A DNA stretch of 22,859 nt from a virus. The notes below the pieces were generated by a model. The model did not search any database, was not told the origin of the DNA, and worked only from the letters and a program-made list of their open reading frames with translations. Below, piece after piece: positions 7,252-15,531 of the stretch. The position numbers were made by a program, and so were the translations under genes. The stretch spans positions 1-22,859 of IMG/VR virus record IMGVR_UViG_3300023176_000110, one strand, 5' to 3'. The stretch's first letter is position 1. Each line of letters opens with the position of its first letter.

Positions 7252-8964
7252 TTATTGTATAATCCTTGTGAAATTCTTGTATTTTTCTACTTTTATTTGA
7301 TTAGAGAACTTATCTACTAATACATCGGTCTTATGTGATATAATGAATACGTTTTCGTCTTGTAGTGTATGAATTATCTTTAAGAAGTCATCTGTACCAT
7401 TGACATCTAATGAACTATCAAATATCTCATCAAGTATTAAAAGGTTTGTTGATACACTGTTTTTCATTTTTGCAATGGCACGCCATGTAAATAATAATGC
7501 CAAATCAATTCTCATCTTTTCACCTTCACTAAATGATGAATAAGAAAAGTCATCTCTAAATCGACTTTTAATTGTTTCATTAAATTCTTCATCTAATTTG
7601 AAGTTCACAAAGAAGTCCATTGACTGTAAATACTTGTTGATTAACTGATTCATAATTGGTAGATACATTTTGATAATCTTTGTTTTGATACCACTATCTA
7701 ATAACATCTGTTTAGCGGCATTAATATAATCCATTTCTTCTAATGTAGAAATCTTTTTATCGTCTTTCTCTTGTAGATTTTCATTGTATGTTTTAAGAAC
7801 ACCTTGTGCCTCTGATACATTCTTTGAACTGTTCATTATCTTTTCAATGTCTAAATTAATCTTGGTATTAAAATTATTCAGTTCAGTAATAGATTGATTA
7901 TATTTTGCAATCTGAATTTCTTTAACTTTAATCTTTTCATACTCAGTAGTAATTTCTTCTAATCGTCTTTGTTTACCATTAACTTCTTTGTTTAATTGTT
8001 CTAGTGCCTTTTCTAATTCAGATAATTTCTTTGTACCTTCATCAACCATTGAAGTTTTAAATTCTTCATCAATATCTTGTTTACAAGTTGGACATTCATC
8101 TTTCTCTGAATAGAATTTAATATCTTTCTTCTTCTTTGATACTTTATTTTCAATGGTCAATTCAAAGTTTTCTAATTTCTTTAGATTCTTTTTAACTGTA
8201 TCTTCATCAGAGATGATGTTCTTTTGTGTATCAATATCTGATTGTATTTCAGATATTTTATCATTGTATTCTGTTATTGTAGTATTATTCTTTTCAATCT
8301 TATCTTTGTATTCATCAATGGTAGATTGTTGTTGTTTCTCTGCCTCTGCAATATGTTTTTCTTGTATAGAAATCTTATCTTTGAGATGTTCAACTTCTTT
8401 TTCTAAATCTTTAATCTCTGTTTCTAGTTCTTTTTGTTTTTGTTTTGCTAGAATATTCATGGTAGAGAATACTTTAATATCTAAGATATCTTCTACAACT
8501 TCTTTTCGATGTTGTGTTTTCAACTGCATAAAAGGTACAAAAGAAGAACTACCTAGAATAACAACTTGTGTAAATGAACGATAATTGATTTTTAATATAT
8601 TCTGTTCTAAGTATTTCTGATAATCCATTGTCGTTGCATCTTGGTTGATAAGATGATCATTTTGATATATCTCAAATACATTTGGTTTGATACCTCGTTT
8701 AATTAAGTATTCATTCTTACCGATTGTAAACTCTACTTCAACCTCTGTACCACCCATATTAATTGTGTTGATTAATTGATCTTTCTTAATATCTCTGAAT
8801 GGTTTGTTAAACAAAGCAAAACACAATGCATCTAACAATGTTGATTTACCAGAACCATTTTCACCTATAATTAGTGTTGTGTGATTCTTATTTAAATCAA
8901 CTTCGATAAATGTATTACCGGTTGAAAGAAAATTCTTCCATCTAACTTTTTTAAAAAATATCAT
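7252..8964 (-). CDS. 46: gp46 recombination endonuclease subunit (Rad50/SbcC-like)
   Basis: This 570-residue SMC-type ATPase has Walker A GENGSGKS (34-41), a long coiled coil (about 175-410) broken by a zinc-hook CPTC (291-294), the ABC signature FSEGEK (478-483) and Walker B LLILDEIFDS (508-517). T4 gp46 with gp47 forms the nuclease complex that resects DNA ends for recombination-dependent replication and degrades host DNA. The length is close to T4 gp46 (560). The start ATG overlaps the stop of the upstream nucleosidase gene by 4 bases (ATGA), indicating coupled translation within the gp55-gp47-nucleosidase-gp46 operon. Confidence 0.95.
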   Translation of the reverse strand: MIFFKKVRWKNFLSTGNTFIEVDLNKNHTTLIIGENGSGKSTLLDALCFALFNKPFRDIKKDQLINTINMGGTEVEVEFTIGKNEYLIKRGIKPNVFEIYQNDHLINQDATTMDYQKYLEQNILKINYRSFTQVVILGSSSFVPFMQLKTQHRKEVVEDILDIKVFSTMNILAKQKQKELETEIKDLEKEVEHLKDKISIQEKHIAEAEKQQQSTIDEYKDKIEKNNTTITEYNDKISEIQSDIDTQKNIISDEDTVKKNLKKLENFELTIENKVSKKKKDIKFYSEKDECPTCKQDIDEEFKTSMVDEGTKKLSELEKALEQLNKEVNGKQRRLEEITTEYEKIKVKEIQIAKYNQSITELNNFNTKINLDIEKIMNSSKNVSEAQGVLKTYNENLQEKDDKKISTLEEMDYINAAKQMLLDSGIKTKIIKMYLPIMNQLINKYLQSMDFFVNFKLDEEFNETIKSRFRDDFSYSSFSEGEKMRIDLALLFTWRAIAKMKNSVSTNLLILDEIFDSSLDVNGTDDFLKIIHTLQDENVFIISHKTDVLVDKFSNQIKVEKYKNFTRIIQ

Positions 8965-9467
8965 AACTTAGGCAAAACCTCATTCACAAATAACTCTTGT
9001 CCTTTTTCACAATTCTTTTCCCAATCACTAGCATCACCAGAATCACTAATGTATTTGAACACACGATATTTGATATCAAAGAAACGACACACTTTCGCAA
9101 TTGCATATGCTTCCATTTCGTAACAATCATACTCTCTTGTAATGTTTGAAACAAAAGTATCGGATGTAGCACAAATATGATATGACTGACCATTTGATAT
9201 CATTCGCTGATCAAATGGTGTTTCATAGTTTTCAAAACCTAATTCAGTTGCATCCATATCTTTTTGTATAAAATGTCCAAGTTCAATAATCTTTCCTTGT
9301 TTGTGAATCACCGATCCTGCAGTGCCATAATTAACTACAAGTTTTGGTCGATGTTCTATAATATACTTTGTTAATTTAAGTGTTGCATTAATCTTTCCAA
9401 CACCTGTCAATAGAATAGGATGTTTTAATTTACTGACTTCTTCTTTTAATGCTGATACTATAATCAT
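8961..9467 (-). CDS. mtnN: Compact MTA/SAH nucleosidase (Pfs/MtnN-like)
   Basis: The 168-residue protein aligns by eye with E. coli MtnN. It has an N-terminal SALKEEV (catalytic-acid Glu 9/10), TGVGKINA (21-28), GTAGS (48-52), the nucleoside-binding EMEAYAIA (117-124) and the catalytic Asp region ISDSGD (140-145). It is about 60 residues shorter than MtnN (around 230); the strands between the first Glu motif and TGVGK are missing. The enzyme hydrolyses S-adenosylhomocysteine and methylthioadenosine to adenine plus the ribosyl product, relieving product inhibition of methyltransferases. It sits between gp47 and gp46 with ATGA overlaps at both ends. A general purine nucleosidase is the alternative. 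Family is sure; exact substrate is inferred. Confidence 0.85.
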   Translation of the reverse strand: MIIVSALKEEVSKLKHPILLTGVGKINATLKLTKYIIEHRPKLVVNYGTAGSVIHKQGKIIELGHFIQKDMDATELGFENYETPFDQRMISNGQSYHICATSDTFVSNITREYDCYEMEAYAIAKVCRFFDIKYRVFKYISDSGDASDWEKNCEKGQELFVNEVLPKL

Positions 9468-10534
9468 AAATCTATATCATTTGCCTCTGTGTACAAACTT
9501 CTCATCAATGTTTTTAATCTACTCTTATCTAACTTTGTATTTAATTGTTCAACGTAATTATCTAAGAGTGTGGTTGTATCTTCAGCCTTTTCTGCGATAT
9601 CATCTTCGACAGATGAAGCATCTAAGTCTGAGTAGTCTTCTATGACTTTTAAATCGTGTATATTGGTCATCTTATAGAAACCATCTAAGAAACGATCAAA
9701 CATATAATAATCTTTCTTTTTCTCTACGATAACCTTGATATATGAATCTCTGTACTCGGAGTAGTCAAATTCAGAATAATCGTCTGTATCGTCATTATAA
9801 TAGATTTTTCGGTGTATTCTATAAGGGTTTGCGATACGTTCTAACTCTCTTGTTTCTGTATCAAAGACATGAAATCCTTTAGGACATTTGTAGTCATTCC
9901 AAACCATTTCATATGGAGCACCCAAATAATAGATATGTCCATCGTCTGATTTCTTATGAAAGTGACCTGTAAATACTTTTTCAAATCTTTTTAAATACTT
10001 CTTATCTAAACCATGTGTGTTAGTCATACCATTTAACATTTCAAATCCTGCAATCTCTAAATGACCACATACAACATCAGCACTTTCTTGTTCTAACATT
10101 GTTTTAGTTTGAGATGCGTTGTCTGGACAGATCCAAGGTAACATGAGAAAACGAACATCATCAAGTGTCATTATTTTAGGTTGATCATAGATAAAAGGTT
10201 CGTGTACACCATCATAAGTTGTAAACAATTCTATGGGTGCATTAATCTCATTTGTATTTTTGTAATACGTATCGTGGTTACCGATAATGATGTGTGTGTC
10301 AATTTTCATATCCCATAAAGGTAACATAAACTTATTTCTAAAATCACTTAATGTTTTGAAGTTCACAAACTTTCGTCTATCAACAACATCACCTAAGTGT
10401 ATTAGATGTTTGATATTATTCTTTTGTAGATATGGAAAAAATATATCTTGTAAAAATTTATATTGATACTCAGCAAAGGCAGGACTATCTGACCTAACAC
10501 CAAAGTGAGTATCAGCAATTATCGCTATTTTCAT
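9464..10534 (-). CDS. 47: gp47 recombination endonuclease subunit (Mre11/SbcD-like)
   Basis: This 356-residue metallophosphoesterase has all the expected metal motifs: DTH (8-10), GDVVD (48-52), GNHD (85-88), GHLE (157-160) and GHFH (190-193). T4 gp47 (339 residues) is the nuclease partner of gp46. The C-terminal third, rich in Asp/Tyr, should hold the gp46-binding and capping region. The start overlaps the gp55 stop by one base (TAATG), and the stop overlaps the nucleosidase start by 4 bases, so the gene is translationally coupled on both sides. Confidence 0.95.
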   Translation of the reverse strand: MKIAIIADTHFGVRSDSPAFAEYQYKFLQDIFFPYLQKNNIKHLIHLGDVVDRRKFVNFKTLSDFRNKFMLPLWDMKIDTHIIIGNHDTYYKNTNEINAPIELFTTYDGVHEPFIYDQPKIMTLDDVRFLMLPWICPDNASQTKTMLEQESADVVCGHLEIAGFEMLNGMTNTHGLDKKYLKRFEKVFTGHFHKKSDDGHIYYLGAPYEMVWNDYKCPKGFHVFDTETRELERIANPYRIHRKIYYNDDTDDYSEFDYSEYRDSYIKVIVEKKKDYYMFDRFLDGFYKMTNIHDLKVIEDYSDLDASSVEDDIAEKAEDTTTLLDNYVEQLNTKLDKSRLKTLMRSLYTEANDIDL

Positions 10535-11070
10535 TACATAAACAATTCAAGTTTAGATTTAGTTTTCTTTTTGACTTTCTTTTCTTTAGGTTTCTTTTCT
10601 TTTTCTTCTGGCATATTTCTTTGCATATAATCGATATATGAATTTGTATAGTTTGTATCATCTCCGTCTATTGTTTCATATTCTTGTATACCAGATTTAG
10701 AAATTAGTTTTTGTTTGATTTCTGTTTGTTTCTTTTCTTTTTGAATCCTACGAATAAATGCATAGTAAATTATCTGTGTAAAATATGCAAATGGATTATT
10801 TGATTTTTCAGGATTGAAATTAGAAACATATTGTAAACAGTTTTCTATACCATCAGATATCATATCGTCTTTATAGGTATAGTTAATAAAATTCGGTCTA
10901 TAAGATAGATGATTTGCTATCTTTAAAAAACATTCGCCCATATAGTTTGTAATAGGAGGTTGTCGTCTACCACGCTTTTCTGCCTTGGCACACATCTCCT
11001 TATACTTTATCATTTCAGAAAGAAACTTTTTATTATCTACATAATGTTCGGTTTTCTTTTTCATGTTCAT
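10534..11070 (-). CDS. 55: gp55 late-transcription sigma factor
   Basis: The 178-residue protein resembles T4 gp55 (185 residues), the small sigma70-family factor that recognises TATAAATA late promoters together with gp33 and the gp45 clamp. The core-binding region-2-like stretch includes DMISDGIENCLQYVSNF and FAYFTQIIYYAFIRRIQKEKKQ, typical of sigma region 2. The C-terminus is lysine-rich and ends ELFM. ATG codons occur at 11070 and 11064. A promoter -10 box ends at 11071, so the RNA would begin near 11064, favouring the second ATG for that transcript; the first could serve read-through RNA. Six TATAAATA-type elements in this window are its presumed targets. Confidence 0.9.
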   Translation of the reverse strand: MNMKKKTEHYVDNKKFLSEMIKYKEMCAKAEKRGRRQPPITNYMGECFLKIANHLSYRPNFINYTYKDDMISDGIENCLQYVSNFNPEKSNNPFAYFTQIIYYAFIRRIQKEKKQTEIKQKLISKSGIQEYETIDGDDTNYTNSYIDYMQRNMPEEKEKKPKEKKVKKKTKSKLELFM

Positions 11071-11099
11071 ATTATATCATACTTTTAATTAAAATTCAA
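11071..11099 (-). promoter_or_regulatory. sigma70-like promoter for the gp55 operon
   Basis: On the minus strand TTGAAT (11099-11094), a 17-bp spacer ending in TATGA, and a perfect TATAAT (11076-11071) with TGn. The -10 directly touches the first ATG (11070), so the predicted start near 11064 coincides with the second in-frame ATG and no Shine-Dalgarno is present. The mRNA would be leaderless. Confidence 0.7.
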
Positions 11100-11112
11100 T
11101 TAAATTTTTTGC

Positions 11113-11141
11113 TTGACATACACTTTTTTTTCTGTTATAAT
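11113..11141 (+). promoter_or_regulatory. Rightward consensus promoter opposing all genes
   Basis: On the plus strand a perfect TTGACA (11113-11118), a 17-bp spacer and a perfect TATAAT (11136-11141) with TGn directly before it. The start is predicted near 11148. It is divergent from the gp55 promoter (the -35 boxes are 13 bases apart) and would transcribe antisense to the LSm-like gene and the 3' end of uvsW. No convincing plus-strand gene follows. Confidence 0.7.
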
Positions 11142-11150
11142 CTGTATGTC
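11115..11150. repeat. 8-bp inverted repeat flanking the rightward promoter
   Basis: GACATACA (11115-11122) and TGTATGTC (11143-11150) are perfect inverted copies 20 bases apart. One arm overlaps the -35 box and the other starts just after the -10 box of the plus-strand promoter. It could be a repressor operator, or an RNA stem in the 3' untranslated region of the LSm-like gene. Neither side has a terminator-like U-run. Confidence 0.6.
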
Positions 11151-11163
11151 CCTGCTTCAGAGA

Positions 11164-11595
11164 TTAGTGTTTGGTTATCTTACCAGCAAGTATATCATAT
11201 AACTCTTTCTTTGTCAACTTACTATCCCCTTTTTTAAACTTATCTTCTAACATTTTAAGGGAGTTTTCAGCCTTTCTTTCTTTCTCTCTATCAAGTTTTA
11301 TTTGTTCATATTTCTTCTTTGTACCCACATAATATTCTTTTAAATTCTCATCTGGTTTTGAAATAGTGACAATTCTGTCTTTATGAATAGAAAAAACATT
11401 GTCTGCTGAGTGATGTATCCAATCAGATAAACATACTGTTTCATCAACAGCACCATACTCATTGACATCTGATAAGACTTTGAGTTCCATCGGTTCTATC
11501 ATTCGAATGAAAATAGATCCTTCTTCGTGTGTCAAGTAACAAACGATTTGTTCACCACTCGACAACTTTACGACTTTTAAATCATTTGGTGTCAT
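11164..11595 (-). CDS. Hypothetical protein with possible LSm-like N-terminal domain
   Basis: The 143-residue product begins with a short beta-rich domain of the form VVKLSSGEQIVCYLTHEEGS followed by IRMIEPMELKV (residues 8-40). This resembles Sm/LSm-like folds seen in many phage hypothetical proteins that start with a K-L-xx-G-E pattern. The C-terminal 50 residues are a charged helix rich in Lys and Glu. Its start overlaps the uvsW stop by 4 bases (ATGA), so it is coupled to uvsW. RNA binding is a guess from fold resemblance. It is opposed by the rightward promoter just downstream. Confidence 0.7.
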   Translation of the reverse strand: MTPNDLKVVKLSSGEQIVCYLTHEEGSIFIRMIEPMELKVLSDVNEYGAVDETVCLSDWIHHSADNVFSIHKDRIVTISKPDENLKEYYVGTKKKYEQIKLDREKERKAENSLKMLEDKFKKGDSKLTKKELYDILAGKITKH

Positions 11596-13079
11596 TTTAA
11601 CTCCACATTATGAATAGAATATTCAAATTCTTCTTCATTGTAAATATTTATGCGTTCTGAAAAGTGATTAAGTGTGAAGTTCTTGTACGTACCAAATGAT
11701 AAATCATCTGCAATATCATACAATGTAGCATCTGTTTTTGATTCAGATTGTCTTAGACTTCGACCTATTGATTGTAAACTTCTTATCCTAGATTTGGTTG
11801 GAGATGAAAAAATAACATTGTGAAGATTACGAATATTAATTCCAGTGCTAAAAGTTCCGTAAGAGGCAACAATGATAGCGTTACTTTCATTTTCGACAAT
11901 CGACCTGATGTTTTCCCGATCCACAGTTTCAGTACCACCATACACAAAAAAGACTTTGCGGCCTTCTTCAGCATTTTCTTTAATGTTTTCATATAACGGT
12001 ACTCCATGTTTTTCTACATACTGAAAAAGAACAAGAGTATTACCATTAAGACGCAAACATAACTTACGAATAACGTTATTTCGTACTTGGTGTCCGGTGA
12101 GATATTCCATCTCCTCTTGGTAAGTTGCGTTTCGTATTTGTCTTCTATCTGCTTCATTGTGTTTTAGTACCAAACATTTAATCGTTAATTTACTCAACTG
12201 ATTTTTATCAATCAGTGTCTTTGTTGAAGTTGCACGATACACCGTACCGAACAAACCTTCTAATACCAACTTGTGCGTTTTCGTACCGTCTAAAGTACCT
12301 GTCGTACCAATACGATACTTCGCATTATTTAAAGCAGTCATTATACCTGTTAACGACTTTGCTTTAAAGTTGTGTGCCTCGTCTCCGATCACACATTCAA
12401 ATTGTTTGAAATAGTTTTTATCGAGGGTTGCTAAAGATTGCCATGTTGAGATTACAACATCTTTGACTATATCTTTATCATAACCATGATATATTCTATG
12501 ACAGTATTTATCAACATTCCAACCATAATCTGCAAAGTCTGAATACATTTGTTCAACTAAAGATGTAGTCGGAACAATGATCAATGTCTTACGATTTGCC
12601 ATTTGATGAAAACGAACAATCGAATAAATGATTAACGATTTACCAGATGCAGTTGGTGATAGTAATAATAACTTGTGTCGTTTGAGTGATTGATAGATTG
12701 CCTGTATTTGATAATCACGTACTTCAATATCTTTGCCTTGTGATTGGGGTTTGAGAGATTTACAGAATCCTTCGACATCTTTAACATCAATCTTTGTCGA
12801 TGAATAAACATCTGGTGCCTGTACAACTTTTAAATCATTCTGTTTTGCAAACTCTCTCACATATGCCAATAATCCACCATAGAGTTTACCGTTTCTTTTA
12901 TCGTATAGACGTATCTTTCCATCCCATACACGATTACGATATTGTGGAGAAAACTTGGCACCTGGAACTTCAAAAGTGAAAAACTCTGAAAGTTCTGCGG
13001 CTACATGAGGTTCACATCTTACTTTGATATAAACTTCATCAACTTTTTCTATATTGATCCTTGAGTGAATTTCTTCCAT
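11592..13079 (-). CDS. uvsW: UvsW-type superfamily 2 DNA/RNA helicase
   Basis: This 495-residue helicase has an N-terminal accessory domain (about 1-110), a Q-like RDYQIQAI (121-128), motif I SPTASGKS (141-148), motif II DEAH (233-236), motif III-type GTTGTL (258-263) and motif VI QSIGRSLRQ near residue 440. T4 UvsW (503 residues) unwinds branched recombination intermediates and R-loops, shifting replication from origin-dependent to recombination-dependent mode. The N-terminal domain also resembles T4 UvsW. The start lies inside the uvsY gene (31-base overlap), and the stop overlaps the next gene. Strongly supported. Confidence 0.95.
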   Translation of the reverse strand: MEEIHSRINIEKVDEVYIKVRCEPHVAAELSEFFTFEVPGAKFSPQYRNRVWDGKIRLYDKRNGKLYGGLLAYVREFAKQNDLKVVQAPDVYSSTKIDVKDVEGFCKSLKPQSQGKDIEVRDYQIQAIYQSLKRHKLLLLSPTASGKSLIIYSIVRFHQMANRKTLIIVPTTSLVEQMYSDFADYGWNVDKYCHRIYHGYDKDIVKDVVISTWQSLATLDKNYFKQFECVIGDEAHNFKAKSLTGIMTALNNAKYRIGTTGTLDGTKTHKLVLEGLFGTVYRATSTKTLIDKNQLSKLTIKCLVLKHNEADRRQIRNATYQEEMEYLTGHQVRNNVIRKLCLRLNGNTLVLFQYVEKHGVPLYENIKENAEEGRKVFFVYGGTETVDRENIRSIVENESNAIIVASYGTFSTGINIRNLHNVIFSSPTKSRIRSLQSIGRSLRQSESKTDATLYDIADDLSFGTYKNFTLNHFSERINIYNEEEFEYSIHNVELK

Positions 13080-13477
13080 TCGATTGCGTTCTTTATATTA
13101 AATGTTCGATTATTAATATTTCTTATGATGCCTTCTATATAATTTATAACTGTTCTGAGATAGGTAATTTTCTGTGATAGTTTGATTAACTCTGCATCTG
13201 ATTTAATATACTTATCAACATCTTGTCTTAACACTTTGATATCAAATGGGTTCTCTCTGTAAACAGATTCAGGTGCTTTACCTGTATAATATTCCCATTT
13301 GTCTTTTGCCAAGACATCATAATCGTCTTCCGCTTTCTTTAGAAGTAATGAAAATTTAGAAAGATATTTGAGATATTTGTTGTGAATGATAGGTGTACGA
13401 ACTGATTCCATATCAAGTTCTGTATCGTCTATCTGTAAATCTCTAGTGGCTTCTTCTTGTAGTTTTTCTAAATCCAT
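13049..13477 (-). CDS. uvsY: UvsY recombination mediator
   Basis: The 142-residue protein matches T4 UvsY (137 residues) by eye: MDLEKLQEEATRD against MRLEDLQEELKKD, a central helix with WEYYTGKAP like LDYYSGRG, and a C-terminal helix ending in NIKNAIEWKKF. UvsY loads the UvsX recombinase onto gp32-covered single-stranded DNA. The gene precedes uvsW and overlaps it, an arrangement found in T4-like phages. Its promoter -10 box ends 5 bases before the ATG and there is no Shine-Dalgarno, suggesting a leaderless or nearly leaderless mRNA. Confidence 0.9.
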   Translation of the reverse strand: MDLEKLQEEATRDLQIDDTELDMESVRTPIIHNKYLKYLSKFSLLLKKAEDDYDVLAKDKWEYYTGKAPESVYRENPFDIKVLRQDVDKYIKSDAELIKLSQKITYLRTVINYIEGIIRNINNRTFNIKNAIEWKKFTQGSI

Positions 13478-13482
13478 AGTAT

Positions 13483-13511
13483 ATTATATCACAAAATGAT
13501 GATAAAGTCAA
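13483..13511 (-). promoter_or_regulatory. sigma70-like promoter for uvsY-uvsW
   Basis: On the minus strand TTGACT (13511-13506), a 17-bp spacer ending in TGTGA, and a perfect TATAAT (13488-13483) with TGn. The -35 box begins one base after the stop codon of the 199-aa tube-fold gene (13515-13513). The -10 is followed by ATACT and the uvsY ATG. Confidence 0.75.
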
Positions 13512-13512
13512 G

Positions 13513-14112
13513 TTATATTGTATAAAATTCGTAGTACTTGTAACCAAATGTTACGTCTGCCTGTAAATAAGTGACCTCTGTATCTTGTGTTGTCAATGCA
13601 ACAGGACCTATTGATTTAGGATAAACATCTCTAAATCGTATTTCTAATGACGGATTATTCTTTGATGATAGAATAGTTAATGTGGCATCAGAATAAATGG
13701 CACCATCTGGAGTTGCAGGTTTGATTTTACCTGGTTCTGTTTGTACACCACGACTTGTTGAACCTGGCATACGATCAGAATTTTCATTTAACAGACTTGC
13801 ATACTGAGAGTGATTCTCTGGAAAACCAAGACCTTTAATCCAATCATGGACTTCTCTATAGTTTCGATATTCTTCATCAATCAAAAATGTTACCGTTAAA
13901 TCTTCATAAGTCATATCAGAACCAGCTAATGTAATATTTTGTAATGGTGTTGGTTGTGATAGTTCTGTTAATGATACACTAGGAATGTTTGCCTGTGTTG
14001 TAAAGAATTGTACTTCTGGTAGTTTCTGTATGGAAAATCGAAACTGAGTTGGTGAGGCAAAGTCTAGTTCTCTGCCAGTCGGTTGTCTAAGTACTGCGTT
14101 TGTATCTGTCAT
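13513..14112 (-). CDS. Tail-tube-fold structural protein (gp19/gp54 family)
   Basis: The 199-residue protein has the pattern of T4-like tube-fold proteins: FRFSIQKLPEVQFF (25-38), IPSVSL, TPLQNITLAGSDMTYEDLTVTFLIDEE and NYREVHDWI. The same pattern marks tube protein gp19, tube initiator gp54 and related hub proteins. A separate canonical gp19 is encoded at 20202-19675, so this is a paralogue, perhaps an initiator, terminator or baseplate component. It is transcribed from its own late promoter, whose element ends 5 bases before the ATG; no Shine-Dalgarno is visible. It lies between the gp23 terminator and uvsY. Structural class is fairly sure; exact virion position is not. Confidence 0.75.
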   Translation of the reverse strand: MTDTNAVLRQPTGRELDFASPTQFRFSIQKLPEVQFFTTQANIPSVSLTELSQPTPLQNITLAGSDMTYEDLTVTFLIDEEYRNYREVHDWIKGLGFPENHSQYASLLNENSDRMPGSTSRGVQTEPGKIKPATPDGAIYSDATLTILSSKNNPSLEIRFRDVYPKSIGPVALTTQDTEVTYLQADVTFGYKYYEFYTI

Positions 14113-14117
14113 ACTAG

Positions 14118-14125
14118 TATTTATA
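14118..14125 (-). promoter_or_regulatory. Late promoter for the 199-aa tube-fold gene
   Basis: A perfect T4-type late element TATAAATA reads 14125-14118, followed by CTAGT and then the ATG. In T4 the element lies at -13 to -6, which puts +1 on the A of the start codon and predicts a leaderless mRNA. Confidence 0.85.
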
Positions 14126-14129
14126 CGCT

Positions 14130-14159
14130 AAAAAAAAGGGGTCCCCGAAAGGACCCCTT
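14130..14159 (-). terminator. Rho-independent terminator after gp23
   Basis: On the minus strand a perfect 9-bp stem (AAGGGGTCC pairing with GGACCCCTT) with a six-base TTTCGG loop is followed by a run of T's, partly shared with the stem. It lies 44 bases after the gp23 stop codon and just before the next late promoter. It is the strongest terminator in the window. Confidence 0.92.
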
Positions 14160-14202
14160 CTGGTGTGGTTTGTGGTAAATTATTACCAACAACCTAAAGT
14201 GA

Positions 14203-15531
14203 TTACATTAAGTTAGTTACCTGAACTCGTCTGTAATAGATGTTGGCGTTGTTTGTACCAGTTGTATCGTTAGCAGCTGCGATTTGAGCTGATGACTCTG
14301 CAAATGGGTTTCTTACCATACCGTATCTTGTCTTAAAGCCAATCTTCGGTTGGAAAGTGTTTTCACCAACTGCACGTACCATTTGTAATGGAACATATGG
14401 GCAGTAGAACATACCAGCATCGTAAGGTGAAGTACCTTTGTAACCGATTACGTAGTATTGTTTAGCAGCACCGTTTGCGGCATATGGGTCAATATATACT
14501 TTATATCTTCCGTTTAATGTACCAGCAAATGTGTTACCTGTGTCATCTACACTTAGATTGTTGTTTAAAGCAGGTGTATAATCTAGTACACCAGCCATGT
14601 TTAAAGCAGAAGCAACGTCTGATGAAGTGATAATCACATTACCTCTTCCTCTACGTGTCTGTTGTGCAATAACGTTCGCATCTCTTTCGAGTTGGAACAT
14701 TAAGCCTTTAAACTTCTCAACTGACCATCTACCGTTAGAATCTGTGTCTAAGTCAAAGATTCCTGCGTTAGTTGTGTTCACTTGAGCACCTGGCTTTGCC
14801 TTTTGATAGATTGTTCTTACGACTTCTCTGTTAATCTCAGCAAGAATTTCAGCAGATAGAATGTTTGATAATTCTGTTTCTGCATCTAAACCATGGATTG
14901 CTTTTAAGTCTTGAGCAAGTTCCATTGTGTATTCTGCTTTTAAAGCACGTGACTTTGCAGTTACGGTTGCTTTTTCGATTGAGAAAGCCATCTCAGCAAA
15001 TGCGTTACCAGCAGCGTCGCCTAAAGCTTCACCTTCTGCTGTTGTATGACCTTGACCTCTAGTGTAAGTACCAGCAGATGAATCGTTTAGTACTGCAGGG
15101 TTTGTTCCAGAGTGTGCGTCACCTGATCCAGTTAGTGCTGAACCAGCTGCATTTCTTGCTGAAAAGTCTGTGTCTGCCTCGTTAAATAACGCTTCTGTAC
15201 CAGACTGTGATGCATATCTGCTCTTCATTGCGAAGATTAAACCTGTTGGGCCAGTCATTGGCTGAACACCACAGATGTCGTATGCAATTAAGTTAGGCAT
15301 AGAACGTCTAACGAGAGAAATTAGAATTGGATCCCAATTCGCAATAGCTGAACCTGTTGAGTTTGTAGGTGCAGCTTCACCAAGAAACGCTTTGTCTTCT
15401 TTTAAAGCTTTCTCTTGGTTTTCGAGGATGACAGTTGTTACAGCTCTTCTGTAAGCATCTTTGATCTCAGGAAGATCGGCGTGCTCAAGAACTGGTTGCC
15501 ACTTCTCTTGTAATGTTTCAGATAAAAACAT
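14203..15531 (-). CDS. 23: Major capsid protein gp23
   Basis: This 442-residue protein is the T4-like major head protein, recognised by ANWDPILISLVRRSMPNLIAYDICGVQPMTGPTG and a C-terminal RYGMVRNPFAE. T4 gp23 is longer (521 residues); marine relatives are shorter. The N-terminal propeptide should be cut by gp21 after an LxE site; LGE at residues 50-52, followed by Ala, fits that rule and would leave about 390 residues. Its leader has an AAGGAGAG ribosome site and a late promoter, and the strong terminator after it isolates it as a highly expressed single-gene unit. Confidence 0.97.
   Translation of the reverse strand: MFLSETLQEKWQPVLEHADLPEIKDAYRRAVTTVILENQEKALKEDKAFLGEAAPTNSTGSAIANWDPILISLVRRSMPNLIAYDICGVQPMTGPTGLIFAMKSRYASQSGTEALFNEADTDFSARNAAGSALTGSGDAHSGTNPAVLNDSSAGTYTRGQGHTTAEGEALGDAAGNAFAEMAFSIEKATVTAKSRALKAEYTMELAQDLKAIHGLDAETELSNILSAEILAEINREVVRTIYQKAKPGAQVNTTNAGIFDLDTDSNGRWSVEKFKGLMFQLERDANVIAQQTRRGRGNVIITSSDVASALNMAGVLDYTPALNNNLSVDDTGNTFAGTLNGRYKVYIDPYAANGAAKQYYVIGYKGTSPYDAGMFYCPYVPLQMVRAVGENTFQPKIGFKTRYGMVRNPFAESSAQIAAANDTTGTNNANIYYRRVQVTNLM

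Noticed and set aside
8153-8584. 143-codon plus-strand frame rich in Ser/Cys/Phe
   Set aside because: It is the antisense of the gp46 coiled coil, whose Lys/Glu codons read as Phe/Ser on the other strand; no promoter or ribosome site.
11645-11660. CATAAATA late-like element inside uvsW
   Set aside because: It lies within a coding frame with no gene start following, so it is probably chance in AT-rich sequence.
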